Of a stretch of 64,000 bases of DNA, positions 23,143 through 35,740 are shown piece by piece. Every line of letters starts with the position of its first letter. Position 1 is the stretch's first letter. The position numbers were made by a program, and so were the translations under genes. The notes under the pieces are model-generated. The model worked only from the letters and a program-made list of their open reading frames with translations, was not told the DNA's origin and searched no databases. The DNA is from Beta vulgaris subsp. vulgaris (taxonomy: Eukaryota; Streptophyta; Magnoliopsida; Caryophyllales; Amaranthaceae), in the NCBI RefSeq assembly GCF_026745355.1, contig NC_079210.1, forward strand, positions 6,383,972 to 6,447,971, written 5' to 3'.

Positions 23143-24321
23143 CTAGGGTCTAGAGAGGGGGTTCAGCTGAGAGTCTACAGCAGATACCATATCAGCCATA
23201 GTACAAAGATTTTTAACATAATTCCTAATCATCATACTCGCCTTAATTGGAGAACAAGTATCCTGTCGAAAAATTACCCCATTATGAATGTACCAAATAA
23301 ACCACCATGTTATAGCAATGTACTCAATTTGATGTACTGACAGCGAGGCTTTTAACTGTAAGAAATACTCAAGGAATGTCACATCCCGCCCAATAACTGG
23401 GGGGGGGGGACACCACTGCAAAGAAGCTTGTAGCTCAGCAAAAACATCAACAGCGAAAGGACAACTAGAAAAAAGATGAGTTGTGTCCTCCGCATGAAAA
23501 TTACAAAAAACGTACTCCAGAGGGAGAAAAACATGGCTAAACTCTAGTCTCTTTTTTGTAGGAAGACCATATTGGCATAATTTCCAAAGAAAGAACTTAA
23601 TCTTGGGAGGGACTTTTAGTTTCCAAATCCAATGAAAAGCAAAGGGCTCCACTTGGTTTAAACTTAGGCCTTGAATAAGATCTACACCTGTTCTAACAGA
23701 ATAATTACCATCCGGGGACAGACCCCACACCCTTTTATCCAAAATTCTATTACTAGGCAGGAATAACTTAGCAATACTATCACAAATATATATGGGAAAA
23801 TACCTTCTAAGCACACTTTTATCCCATTGGCCACCCTGACAAATAAACACACCAACTTTAAAATGTTCAGTACCCGAAGGAACAACACATATCTCAGAAA
23901 TGGGGTAATTAAATATCCAATTATCATACCAAAAGGAAATATTTTCACCATTCCCCACAATCCATCTCAACCCCTTTTTAAAGATACCGGGTAAAGCCAT
24001 CAATTTTCTCCACTGCCAAGAGACATTGGCTTTGACTTTATAGTGGAATAAATCATCATTCTTAAGATATTTTCTTGTCACAAGTTTCACCCATAAATTA
24101 TCCGGAGAGTCTAAAATTTTCCAGAGAAGTTTAAATTGTAAAGCAATGTTATTGGTCTTAGCTTTTCTCAAACCTAATCCACCAAATTTTTTAGGATAAC
24201 AGATCTTATCCCACCCTATTAAATTTGGGGATTTAGCATCTGGGGCTTTATTCCAAAAAAAATTCATATAGCACTTATCGAGAGAGGAAAGCACCGTGGG
24301 AGGTAAAGAGAAACTTTGCAT
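23143..24321 (-). pseudogene. LINE ORF2 thumb and zf-RVT region
   Basis: A 392-codon frame begins just after the RT core (a LSSLDKCYMNFFWN segment), continues through a KKFGGLGLRKAKTNN segment and GENISFWYDNW, and reaches the zf-RVT domain (FHWIWKLKVPPKIKFFLWK, then Cys/His residues around FCNFHAEDTTHLFSSC). In plant L1s this follows the polymerase. The frame is open throughout but is separated from the RT by stops near 24322-24351. Confidence 0.88.
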
Positions 24322-24351
24322 TTGGTAGTTTGCTTTAGTTGCTAAATTGGA

Positions 24352-26783
24352 TTAAATTAAAATTGTCCTCCCAGCTTGAGATAAGGAATTAGCTCTCCAT
24401 TTGGTCAGTTGCGACGAAACTTTTTCTTGGATATCAGTAAAAATTGCGTTTGTTACCTTAGAATCTATTATGGGACACCCTAGATATTTACCCAGTGAGA
24501 AGGATTTTTCCATTTGAAGAATTTCCGAGAAATTAATAGAAAAATTGTCAATGACACATTTTGAGTACATTGGAAAGTAGATTTATGGAAATTAACCAAC
24601 TGACCTGACATTGCACAATACTTATCTAAAATCCTTCTAATAGTATGACAACTGTTCGTCAGACGCTTTAGCAAAAATCATCGTGTCATCTGCAAATGTT
24701 AAAAAAGGAATTTTAACTTTCGAGTGTCCTAACGTCACCCCAATAGATCTAGTACCAGCAAAGCTGGCTTGCTGTAATTGACGAGCTAGAATCTTAGCAC
24801 ATAAAATGAAAATATAAGGGGATAACGGGTCCCCTTGGCGGATACCTCGTTGCGGGGTAAAAGACTCCCCAGGAATCCCATTGACTAGAACAGAAAAAGA
24901 CACCATTGTTATACACTGTTTCACCCATGTTATCCATTGAGAACAAAAGCCCAGTTTTTCTAAGGTAGCAAATATGAAATTCCATTCTAAACGATCATAA
25001 ACTTTTTCCATATCCAATTTGATTGCTAACCAACCTGTCTCCCCTTTCTTATTTTTAAAAGAGTGAAAAACTTCATGCGCCAAAAGCACGTTATCTTGAA
25101 TTAGTCTCTCAGGGACAAAGGCACCTTGTAACGGGTGAATAAGTTTACCCATTATAACTTTCAACCTATCAGCCATAATCTTAGAAATAATCTTATATAT
25201 CGTTGAACACAGACTTATGGGCCTAAAATGATTTGGGTTAGACGGGTTATCTATCTTTGGAATTAATGTTATGAAGGTATGGTCAATTTCTTTAAGCAGA
25301 TTTCCTGAATGAAAGAAAGCTCTTACAGCTCGAACTACCGAATTGCCAATAAGGGGCCAATATTTTTGGAAAAAAAATGGAGGAAATCCATCTGGCCCTG
25401 GAGCTTTATCAGGTGCTAAGTCAAAGGTAGCAGCCTTAACATCATCATAAGTAACTTCTCTACATAAATGCACGTTATCTTCATTTGAAATGATTTCATT
25501 AAGAAGTTGAAAATCATTATCTATATCAAAAGTACAATGTAAATTAGCCATGAATCGAAGTTTAAAAGCATTAGTAATACACTCCTCAATTCGAGATGGA
25601 TGAGTGACTACTTCCCCTTGAGGACCTTGGATAGCATTAATGAGATTACGATTCCGCCTTATGGTGACACATGAGTGATAATATTTGGTATTGGCATCAC
25701 TTAATTTAATATGATTTGACTTGGCTTTTACCTTCCAATGAATATCCTGAAAATGGAGTAATTTAACATGTTTTGCTAAAAAAAATTCTTGACGAGCAAT
25801 AAGTATGGGACAATCTTCATTATGCAGTAACTCATTTTGGATCGATTTTAGCCTAGACTCCACATTCCTAAGTTGTCTAAAAATATTACCAAAACGAGTA
25901 GAAGACCACTTTTTAGCCCTTTCTTTAAGCAACTTACACTTCTTTGTGAAACAGAACATATGAGAGCCCAAGAACCGAGTACTCCAGGTTTTTTTAATCA
26001 AACAGTCAAAATCTTTCCTAGAGGTCCATAACTTATTAAACTTAAACGGTGGAGCTTTTCTTATATTACTAATTTTTAGCGCCACTGAGACCTGGCAATG
26101 ATCAGATGACGTAAAGTTATGGTTATACAGCTTATAATTAGGGAATAAACTTAACCAATCAAGACTCACAACCCCTTTATCTAACCGTTCCAGAATATTG
26201 TTTGGGCCATGAGATTTTTTCCTCCAAGTATACGAACTACCTTCAAATGAAAGCTCAAGGCACTCAACAGAATTAAAGAGCAAATTCATAAAAGAAAGTC
26301 TAGAAAATCTAAAAGTCGAGCCTCCTACTTTATCAGATTGAGAACTTATCTCATTAAAATCCCCTAAAATTATAAAAGGAGTAGATAAGGACTTGAGATA
26401 GAGGATCAACTCATCCCAAAATTGATGTTTTAAAGCTTGATTAGGGGGTGCATAGATAAAAATTGCTACAAAATTACACCCCATTGAAAAAATCCTTATG
26501 TTACAAGCCATAAATCTATCAGTCTTATGAATTACTGATAAGGAGAAAGGGTTACTAGCATTATCTTTCCATAACAACCAAATGCCCCCTGCTAAACCTA
26601 AGGAAGGGATAAAATCACAATACTGAAACCCACAATGTCGTATACTTCCCTCCCCGGGGAGGTTTAAATCTTTGTTTCACACAGCATCATGATGTGAACT
26701 TGATTAGAAGCACATAAATCTTTAACTTCTTCCATGGCTAGATGCCTTCTACACCCTCTTATATTCCAAAAACTAATATTCAT
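24352..26783 (-). pseudogene. LINE ORF2 endonuclease and reverse transcriptase
   Basis: The likely start is the ATG at 26781-26783 (MNISFWNIRG), followed by the CETK motif and then a stop with a frame change near 26660. The next frame (24637-26577 and in-frame upstream to about 26650) holds the endonuclease GDFNE at 26350-26364, LERLDKG, the RT segments LIPKID, GAFVPERLIQDN, KLDMEKVYDRLEW, QGDPLSPYIF and the catalytic FADD at 24685-24696. Frame changes near 24655 and 24550 split the RT C-terminus over 24480-24674 and 24352-24570. The endonuclease nicks the target and the RT copies the RNA there. Confidence 0.9.
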
Positions 26784-27485
26784 AGTAAACCTTCCTAATT
26801 GAGAAACTGATCCCTGACTTTCCAAAATACTTGAGAAAAAAGACAAGCACGATAGACACAATTAGCCTACCAAAAAAGAATAGATATATACTCATGTCCT
26901 TTTAAATTTAACATTATCACAGTTGCTTTACAAAATACTAGAAGGATTCTTTTACATAAACAAACCAATGGTGCATCATCAAAATCTGGGTAACCAACAA
27001 ATAGACAATATAGCACAACCCAAATACTAAAAGCTTTCTTAAAAGCATATATAAATAAATCTAGACAATAGCTTTCAAGAGACCAATTATCCTTACTTTG
27101 ATACTCAATTCCTAACCAGATTACAACAGACAGAGACATGGGCAGCACTAAACAAATAATCAAAGTAATTTGCAAATATAAATCGACAAACCATATTATA
27201 ACATAGATTCTTAAATAGCCTACCTCGTGGATGACAGAGAAAGGAAACAGGGGGGAGCATACTACAAGATATGGGAAACCAAACCTCCATTGCCATACAT
27301 ACATCCAATACAAAGGAGGAGAGGTTTCCCAAAGCATTATAAAACCTGGAATATTTACAATACAAAACAACTTGATTTCATCTAATGCAAAATTAACAAA
27401 AGGCTCCCTACTAAGCCAACAGGCCCAAATAACTAACCCCTTAGCTTCTGCCATCCCAAAAAAAACACCAGACACCATACATCAT
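26784..27485 (-). other. LINE inter-ORF spacer with a 203-codon open frame
   Basis: Between the ORF1 stop and the ORF2 start lie about 700 bases. The minus frame 26867-27478 is open for 203 codons and rich in Trp, Tyr, Phe, Leu and Ile. It matches no domain I know and may be chance in T-rich DNA. The spacer in intact relatives is untranslated. Confidence 0.5.
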
Positions 27486-29135
27486 TTAAGCTTTTGATTT
27501 CTTCAGAACTGAAGAGGCTGAGTCATCCTCACTGTTACCTTTCCTTCTCTTGACAGCACTTGAGAGGGAGGTGGGTTCCATAGGGAGCTCCTGCTTAACA
27601 CCCAGGGCATTGATATGCTTGACAATGGAGCTGGCTGATTCAATAGAGTGGAAGGAGGCCTCATGGTTAGTAGGGAAGACACCACCAGATTTCTCTTCAT
27701 CAGGGAGGATCATGGTTTCATTCTCAACATCAGATTCAAACATACCAAAACCATAGGCCTGATCCTCCATATGAACAAGAGGACCATATTGGTTATTGTG
27801 CAAATACTCACCTGGGTAGATGACTTGAAGAGGGATAGGAGACAGCTCTATGTCAGCACCCATGGATGGAGCAAGAGCATTTCCTACACCCTCACCAACC
27901 TCGATGAAAGAATAATCTAACAATGCTGCTTGAAAGCCAGCAGAGGAAGGTAATATCGGAGGGGAAGCCGTTTTATCAGAATCATCATCAGAATCACTAA
28001 CACAACCATACTGAGGGGCAGAAGCAAAGACAATGGCCTTACCTTTCCCTTTCCCATGCACAGGAGCAACAGGAGGGATAACTGGATCTTTAAACAAAAC
28101 ACCAACCTCTTTTTTCTTAGGCACCTTAGAAAAAGACTTAGCAAAACCACCAAATTTTTTGGGAACAGACTGAGACCCATAATTTCTAAATACTGACTTA
28201 GGCTTAGCTTGTACCACATTGGCTTCCACAGCCCTGGTAACAAGATGATCTTGCCTAGTAGCCAGTGAAATCATCTCAGCTAGATTCTTTTGTTTAGGAC
28301 TTTTCAAAAGAGACACAGTTACCTCCTTCTTAGGAGCATGGAGTAAAGGACAAGCATCAATAGTGTGCTCTTCAAAGCCACAAAAAGAACATCCAGCACT
28401 AAAATCTTCATACCAAATCACATAGCCACATTTCTTACCACCAGCACGAGACAACTCAGCATATTCAAGGAGGGGCTCAGTAATATCAACATGAATACAA
28501 GCCCTAGGAAACCTTATCTTATTTCTCAATAGAGAATTAGCATCCAGTTTAATCAAAACTCCAACATTATTAGCAGCAAACAAGTTAGCCAGAGATTCAA
28601 AGTTAAGAAGTTCAGTAGGGAACCTAGGGATACGAACCCAAAGGTCCACCCACTTAATTTCTTCCATGAAAGGATCAAAATTAGGGCGCCATGCCTGAAG
28701 CACAAAGAGGTCTCCTTGGACATGCCAAGGCCTCTCAGACCATACTAGAGCCAAATCATTAGGGTTAGCAAACTTAAGGAGAATCCAGTGATTCCCCATT
28801 TCCAAGAAATCAATATCACCATGCACAAACTTCCATTCAGACTTTGTACGAAAAATAATCATACGAACATCAAGAGGTTCACCCAACATCTTACTAATTA
28901 AACAGGATTTAGTGAGTTCCTTAATATCTTGTTGGACTTGGGCAAGCTCATCCACAACCACCGCCTCAGGAAAAGCAGCATCAAAGGGAGGATCTTGGAC
29001 ACACTTATTACTAGAAACAGCATTAGAGGAATTCTTAGAAGGTGAACTATCATCAGGTACTCAAGAGGGATCCTGAGGCTGAGCCTCAATCACCTTAGAG
29101 TTACCTGATTCCAGGACAGCCTCCTTAAAATTCAT
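27486..29135 (-). pseudogene. LINE ORF1 (DUF4283-like, zinc knuckle), one premature stop
   Basis: The natural start appears to be the ATG at 29133-29135 (MNFKEAVLE). The frame is open for 24 codons, meets a TGA at 29061-29063, and is then open for the rest of the protein to 27486, about 549 residues in all. The N-terminal part carries the DUF4283-type domain (a GNHWILLKF segment and PWHVQGDLFVLQAW). A CCHC knuckle (CSFCGFEEHTIDAC) follows, then a basic and Ser-rich tail ending in KKSKA. The protein binds LINE RNA in relatives. A CGA-to-TGA change would explain the single stop. Confidence 0.85.
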
Positions 29136-29958
29136 ACTCACAAAAACTAAAAAACTTTTAAGACAAACAAAAGCACACCAGAAAGAAAGGGACTTTAGTA
29201 CGAAAACTAGACGAGAGAAAACAAGATGAGTTGAAAGAAATTCACACACCTTCAGCTGCTTTATATAGTAGATAATACGAGCACAATCTAAGCAATCACT
29301 CTTCACATAAGTTTACTAAAGTCACTTACCATCGCCATAAAAATAAATGCTAGGGTTTCGGTTTGACGAAAAATTCTGGAAACTTGATGAACAGCACGCC
29401 AAAAACCAAATGGATCTAAGAGAAAAAAGCCACTCTCAATGAATGACAGCACAGAAAATGCCCTCTTAAACTCACACTTCACTCCACACCTCTGCCACAC
29501 ATTAAATGCCCGAAAAAAGCACCTCCAATTAAAAGCCCCAATTCTTAGCGGAAACCCTAACTCATTCAAAACCAAGGCCAAATTTGAAAATCCAGCCTGG
29601 AAATCATCATTAGAGGCTACTGAGTATAGCTCTAATTGAATACTAACCCTATAAAAATATAGTAGAGGAAGATTATTACTGCTACTAACCAAAACTTTAA
29701 TAGCCTTAAGCAGGGTGTTAGGGTGATTTACCCAACACGGAATCAATTTAGTACCACTGAAATGACAAGAGAAGAAGGAGAAACTAGATTTTTCACCCAA
29801 TTTGCAGCAAGTACCATGGCAGGGAGAGATCTTAATAGCCTTTTGATGATGAACTAGGGTTTCTCGGGGGGACTTTGGGGACTTTAATCGCCTTTTTCCT
29901 CTCTTTTTCTTTCTAGCTTTCTCTCTCATCTTTTTTAACATCATAAGGGGATTGTTTA
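29136..29958 (-). promoter_or_regulatory. LINE 5' region
   Basis: This region lies between the target duplication and the ORF1 start, where plant L1s carry their internal promoter. It begins purine-rich on the minus strand. A 221-codon minus frame (29303-29968) spans most of it, starts with a Lys/Arg-rich segment and has no domain I recognise. It starts a few bases outside the LINE, so it is probably not a conserved LINE gene. Confidence 0.5.
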
Positions 29959-29973
29959 GATTTGACAAGTTAT

Positions 29974-30245
29974 TATGAATACAATTTTATTGTAGCCATT
30001 TTAAAATTATCCTCTTATTAGTGGTGTCATGTCTTATTCTAGTACTACTGTATAAGCGCGAATTTTACTATCTCATTGTAAGAGTTTTAATATTGAAATC
30101 GTTTTGTAAAATAAGTCGCCAACAAATCTTTGAAGAAAGACTCATAAACCTAATTGGATATCTGAAAATTTAAATGGACATCCAAAAGGAAATTATCCAA
30201 TGTAGATTTCCTTGTCATGGCTTTATAATGAACCAAAAATTGATT
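29974..30245 (+). repeat. LTR-like fragment
   Basis: The stretch 30090-30170 (caacaaatctttgaagaaag, then ctcataaacctaattggata) aligns with 32400-32450. It is a short extra piece of the gypsy-type LTR region found at 32370. Confidence 0.4.
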
Positions 30246-30261
30246 TGGGGGGGGGGGGGGG
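30246..30261. repeat. Poly(G) run
   Basis: A run of about fourteen G residues after tgattt, inside AT-rich DNA. Its exact length is likely to vary by sequencing or polymorphism. Confidence 0.8.
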
Positions 30262-30758
30262 TGGTGATAGTATGAACATGATCATAAATCACGTTCACCC
30301 ATTTCTAGCCTCTACTAAATACAAGTCTAGTCTTATTTTATTTAACTAAACAATCAAGCAATTAATTTCCAACACCCTTAAAATTAATCTAGGTTAGTTC
30401 ATTAAACACAAAAAGCTAATTTGCTAACATGTTCATTAGCAATAAAAAACTACATATCAAAACCAATTGTTTAAATTATCTTATTAGACACAAACATTTA
30501 TTTGAGTTTTTTATTAGCAAAATAAACATAATGAAGGTGATGAAAATAAAAAAAATAATCATGAATATATACATAAAAGAGGGAAGGAGAGATATGATAT
30601 TCAAAAGACATAAATATTCAAAGATTTACATCATCAAAGAAATGTATATGTTTAGTGATTTCGATAAAATAATAAAGATGATATTCAAACTGATTAAAAG
30701 GACCCTCAGAAATTATACCTCTATTTGAGTCGTTTATTTGTATGGATCTTAGGTAGAA
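30262..30758. other. No gene recognised
   Basis: AT-rich DNA. The plus frame 30429-30728 is Lys/Ile-rich low complexity without a domain and is not supported as a gene. Confidence 0.4.
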
Positions 30759-31207
30759 TCTATACAAATATATTAAAAGGTGTGCGTGACAATGTATACA
30801 CGCCACGTGACACCTCTGTTACTCCACTAGAATTGTCCAATGTGTACTAAGTATGAATTAAAAAGTAAAATTAGCTTGCAACAAGATTTGAACCCATGAC
30901 CTCTTGCTATTATACATGACACAATTACCATCTCAATCAACTTTTAATCATGCTTTAAGTGTCACATTATTTATATTTGTACCTTTTAAATATTGAGTTT
31001 TTCATAATATAATTTAATGGGAATGGAAAAAAATACATATCAAATTCGGAAGACAACACCAACTTGGGACAATATCCGGACCCATATACTAATTAGATAC
31101 TAAACCTTGAAACGTAATAGTGTGGAGTGAAGGGTTGCGTTTGTATTAGGTGTAGGAATAGCCAAATAAATATATTATCGTATCTGGCATTAGGTTTTAA
31201 GTAAAAA
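30759..31207 (+). mobile_element. Helitron 5' end, plus strand, 3' end not found
   Basis: An A followed by TCTATACAAATATATTAAAA at 30759 matches the typical 5' end of small plant Helitrons. It is also the inverse of the end at 31473. Box B-like sequence (agatttgaaccc) near 30886 is shared, inverted, with the neighbour. No plus-strand hairpin with CTRR ending was found before the next Helitron, so this copy is truncated or its end has decayed. Confidence 0.5.
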
Positions 31208-31473
31208 CTAGTCTTTAGGCCCGGGCTATGCCCCGGGTAAGTAAAAAAATTTCATTTATTAATATAAAACTTTATGATAATTACATTAAATACAACTTAG
31301 TCTAGTGGTTAGAACTTTAGTATATGTACTTGAGGTCTCGGGATCAAATCCTATACTATGCAATTTCTTAATTTTTTTATTGTACATGGATTACATGAAC
31401 TAAAATTCCCTAGGGAGAGTGCCACGTGACACAGTTTCTTATTTTCGCACGCCTTTTAATATATTTGTATAGA
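31208..31473 (-). mobile_element. Complete short non-autonomous Helitron, minus strand
   Basis: On the minus strand the element starts TCTATACAAATATATTAAAA after an A (31474). It ends with a GC-rich hairpin (cccggggcatagcccggg, 31221-31238), then cctaaagaCTAG, and the next base is T. Insertion between A and T, no target duplication, and a hairpin about 10 bases before CTAG are the Helitron signature. At 266 bp it has no RepHel gene. It lies tail-inward against the opposite-strand relative at 30759. Confidence 0.75.
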
Positions 31474-32369
31474 TAATATAGAGTGAGAGAATATATGAAT
31501 ATTAGCTAAATTATGTGTGAGGCGTGGGTATCAATAGAAAATAGGAGAGAAAGGGTTTATATTTTTGTTAACCAATTTTATGGATACGGGATACAGGATG
31601 ATGGGTCGAATTTTTTTAAAGCCTTAGTATAAGGAATGAATCAGGATGTTCATATTCTCACTAGGTATATAAAAACATAGTACAAACATGTACAAGGAAT
31701 ACAAGATATCGACTGTAATTACAAAGCTATAAATAACGCTTAAATCAAGACTAACAATATACATGAAACATTTACATATTTATATGCTACACCAAGTGTT
31801 TTTTTTTTTGGAGATCTTGAATCTTGATTAGTAGTCACATACGAGTGAAGTGCAACCTGGAGACAACAAACAATTTAGGTTATAAAAAAGCATAAATTGC
31901 CATCAACATTCGACAAGAAAAATGTGAAACTTGTTCATGATGTGTATTGTGTGCAGTTGATAGATTTAGAATAGTCCCTTGAAGAATCAGTCAAAAACCT
32001 TTTGAAAATTACGTTGGATCGTTAATGGAATATGTAAAGAAAACTAGCCTGGCATCCACGGGCCCAACAAGGTTGGGCTTTCCTCCATCCTCTTTAAAGC
32101 CACATGGCCCCGGAATTCCCTAAGCCTACCAAGGCCACAGTAGGCCCATCATAAAGTGGATCTTATTATCTTATACCACGGATATAGAAGCTGCCATGCA
32201 TGCCATTGCCAGGTACCTGCAATGTCCCGATGACTTCCAAGTTCCAAGTTCCACCCCGGGTTATCTCTTGCCTCTTCTTAACTCAAACACACATGAGAGT
32301 ATTTGACTATTTTATTTGTAACTAGTCATATCTTTAGCTTACAGCGTGTGAGCGAGGGTTTGACTATTT
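31474..32369. other. No gene recognised
   Basis: AT-rich DNA. A more GC-rich stretch (32045-32270) has short inverted phrases (gggcccaacaaggttgggc) but no coding or RNA-gene signal that I can name. Confidence 0.35.
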
Positions 32370-33815
32370 TATTGAATGGTTTTAATTTTAGAACGTTTTG
32401 GACTCGCCCGCAAATCTTTAAAGGAACACTTATAAACCTAATTGGATATTTTAGTATTTAAATGATTTATTTCTCAAAAGGTTGACTTTTTGACAGTCAA
32501 ATGAATTATTTAATGATTTAAAAAAGTCAAACATTTTATTTAGTCATACTTTGAAAATTATTTAAATAGCTTAAAACAGATTTTGGTTTAGCAAAAAGGA
32601 TTTTAAATTGGGTTAGAGGAACCCATGCCAACTACTCAAATCACCAACCATTAAATTTTATTTTAACCCGAACACCTTTTTTTAATCCCAAAAGCGGGAC
32701 ACTATATAGACTCCCAAAACCCCAAATTTCTCCCACACCTTATTTTCTCTCTCTTTCCTCCTCTTTATTTCAGCCATCACTCCTTCCTCTCTTCCTCTCC
32801 CTTCCATTCGACTCTCCTCCTCTCCGTTTGCCGGACCGCCGCTAGCAGCCAGCACTGCTCGTTCCCCTCGTGCTGCGTGTCCTCCCTCTTCTTTCTTTTG
32901 GTTATTCCTTCCTCGCTCCTCTATTTTTATTTAATGCAAAGTTTATATTTGTAAGAATTGTTTTAATATGTTTATGTTTAAAGTTATAGTTGATGATTTA
33001 ACTATAAATCTAAAATTATGTAGTTTATATAATGAAGTAAATAAATTTTAGATTTATTGATTATGTTTAAATTAGGATTTTAAGTATTCAAAGTATGGAT
33101 TTTTAGGGTTTATAAGTTGGAAAATCATAGTAGTATGTTATAATTTATGAAATTGAGTATTCTTATAATTTTAATTATGTTTGAATATGTTTTAAAAGGA
33201 TTTTATTATATTGTATGTTGCTGAAAATTTTATAAGGATGATTATGATGGAGTTTTATGATCAAAGTATGAGTTTTTAAGGGTTTTTAACAACTAGTATA
33301 GTAGTACTATAATAGGAGGCTTTAACAATTAAGTTGATGATGGGAAAGGTTTTTAAACACTTTTAAAGAGGGTTCAAAGTATTTTAATATTGATGGAAAT
33401 TTATAGAGTATTGATTTGTGGTTAGATTAGTTATTTTAGGCGGATAATTCTCTTTAGGCGACTTTCAAACATGTGAAAGTGGCCTCTCGATTTGTCTACA
33501 CAAGGTATGTACATACCTATGTGTTGGTTGGATTAGTATCATGTCCTAAGGATAGGATTAATGTATTATCATGTATACGAAACTATTTTTAGTTCATATG
33601 TTATTTATATTCAATTGAATTTGCATGTTTTATGCCGTTATGTGAAGCATATTGATTATATTATGTTTGTTGGAATATTGATGCAAGCATATGTGAGTTG
33701 GGAACTTTATTTTATTGATTCACGTGATGGATTAATATTTATGTTGGTATTGAATCATGATTGAATCATGATTTTGCGAGAGGTTACAATGGTGGGTGGT
33801 TTACTAATACTTCAC
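32370..33815 (+). repeat. Gypsy-type LTR, partial, plus strand
   Basis: The sequence parallels the LTR pieces at 41560-42137 and 50735-51400 along its length: gggttagagga(a/g)ccca, a TATA box (ctatataga, 32702-32710; compare 41781), a CT-rich leader (32740-32900), the phrase aactagtatagtagtactata, and ttgtctacacaaggta with cacatacctatgtg. The reverse complement of the gypsy LTR at 11211 shares the ggcgga and acaaggtac parts. Neither terminus is clear and a CT repeat (33814-33832) follows. Confidence 0.6.
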
Positions 33816-33831
33816 TCTCTCTCTCTCTCTA

Positions 33832-35740
33832 GGATGAACTCTCGAGAATCTTCTCCACAAGAACGTGATCTCCTTAACCGTTCCAAAAAAAACAAAAAGA
33901 AAAATCACTCATCTCATTTTCTCTACTGATCCTAACCAACAATCCAAGAAAAATAAAGATCAATTCCTACCTATCAATACAACATCTAATGGGGTGCCAA
34001 ATCCTAAAATTCATTTGGGTAATTCTTATAGGAATATTGTAGTTGCTAATCAGTTTCAAGGTTCCCAATTCCCGAATTCAGAGGAAGAGGATGATTTCTC
34101 TGAGGATGATGAGCCACCAGAGCATCTGGTATATAATCTCAGATGCCCTATTGTGCTATTATATAAGGAGGAGAAAAAGAGATTGAGAAAGCCATGGAAA
34201 CACATTTTAATCATTAAGTTGTTTAATGCAAAAATTGAATACACGTCTCTAATAAAGAAACTGAAGAAAAAGTGGGAACTGAAAGGGGGATTGAATTGAT
34301 CCTCACAGATATTGGGCATGAATATTTCATTGCGAGATTTACTAACTATGCTGATTACAATCATGTTCATACACAAGGACCATGGATTCTTGACGATAAC
34401 TATTTCACTATTCGTAAATGGGTTCCAAATTTCATCCCTGATGACTCCCCCTTGAGATTCTAAACAGTGTTGGTGCGGATTTCGCATTTATCTGTTGAAT
34501 ATTTTGACAAGGAATTCCTCAATCAAATTGAAGGGTTGGTTGGAAAGGTGGCCAGGATTGATGATAATACAACTATGGTGGCTCAGCGTGGCCAATTCAC
34601 AAGGTTAAGTGTTGAGTTAGATCTATCAAAACGTTTACTATCTAAATTCTGGCTGAAGGGTCGAATTTGGAGAATCCAATATGAGGGCCTTAGAATGTTT
34701 TGTTTTTATTATGGTGAAATAGGTCATTTGGCGGAAAATTGTCAACATGACTCCATGGAAGAAATGGATATGATTTTACAACATGAAAATAGGAATATAG
34801 CAGTCCCTAATCAAGAAATTGAAGATAACAATTTTGGGTCATGGATGTTGGTTAAAAAACCACCTCGTCGCCGCTATGTCAAACAGGATAAACAACCAGT
34901 GGAAGGTGGTGGTAAACATCAGGTCCATGCGAATGCTCCAGGTGCCATTGTTGGTCAACCCCAAGCTCAAACCCGTCAAAAAGATCTAGTTATGGGGGTC
35001 AAGATTCAATATTTTAGGTGAGGATAATTTGGCGCAATTTAAGCATATTGAAAAAACGGTTGAGGTTCATAATCCTAGCTCTATGTACCAATCCCAAAGT
35101 CAAATGGAATCGGCAGATTTGGGGAAAGCATCTCAACCAATTAAGCTAGCTTCCACTGATGCAATTTTTCAAATAGGGAAAATTCAAGCTAATCCCAAAA
35201 AATCAGCTATCAATTAAGCCTAATGCAAGCAAACTAAGGCAAGACTCTAGGAAGCTATCCAAAAATATTGGATTAAAATCTATCATCAAAGATTCTACTA
35301 ACACGCTTTTTCCGGAAATTATTCAAGAATCCAAGGAAGGTTTTGGAAAAGAAAACGCTAAAAGTCTATCTCAGGCCGGTGAAGAAGCCATCCATAACAC
35401 TCCATTCACGGCCTTAGAAGACATCACCCCTTTGCACCTTCAATCAACCACCTACAACAATGAATATATCACCCAACCCCTCACCCAATCTACTTGCGCA
35501 TTCCACCAGATCGAGAAAATCCCATGTGTGGTCCATCCAATGACAAAGCCATTAGCCATATATGGAGTTGGAATTTCACTCATGGGAGGCATCAATGCCA
35601 GGGATGATCGAACTCATACTCACTCTCAAGATTCCTGATAAGGAGAATCAAGCTTTGCGTTTTTTCAATGATGCATACAGAGCCAAGTTTCCCAACTCAT
35701 CATGTATTACGAATAGTACAAATAATATTTCGAATAATTA
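33832..35740 (+). pseudogene. Third LINE: ORF1 fragment
   Basis: Frames 33865-34299, 34272-34463, 34467-35021 and 35029-35217 follow each other and carry an L1 ORF1: a KAKWELKGG-type lead-in, GHEYFIARF, PWILDDNYFTIRKW, LVRISHLSVEYFD, and a knuckle CFYYGEIGHLAENC in which the second Cys is replaced by Tyr. The acidic N-terminus and basic tail (KKPPRRRYVKQDK) are also visible. Frame changes near 34285 and 34464 and later stops show decay. Different from the other two LINEs in sequence. Confidence 0.75.

Larger units (their letters stand above)
22580..29958 (-). mobile_element. L1-type LINE, minus strand, full length, 7.4 kb
   Basis: A 15-bp duplication tagatttgacaagtt lies at 22565-22579 and 29959-29973. 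On the minus strand the element reads: 5' region, ORF1 with a zinc knuckle, an inter-ORF spacer of about 700 bases, ORF2 (endonuclease, RT, zf-RVT, RNase H), and a short A-run (T-run on the plus strand at 22580-22587). It is structurally complete but carries several stops and frame shifts. Long readable frames and a perfect target duplication make it younger than the LINE at 5516. Confidence 0.92.

Noticed and set aside
30429..30728. Lys/Ile-rich plus frame
   Set aside because: AT-rich low complexity, no motif, overlapped by an equally plausible reverse frame.
30871..31375. tRNA genes
   Set aside because: Box B-like sequences are present but no cloverleaf can be formed by eye; treated as tRNA-derived pieces in Helitrons.
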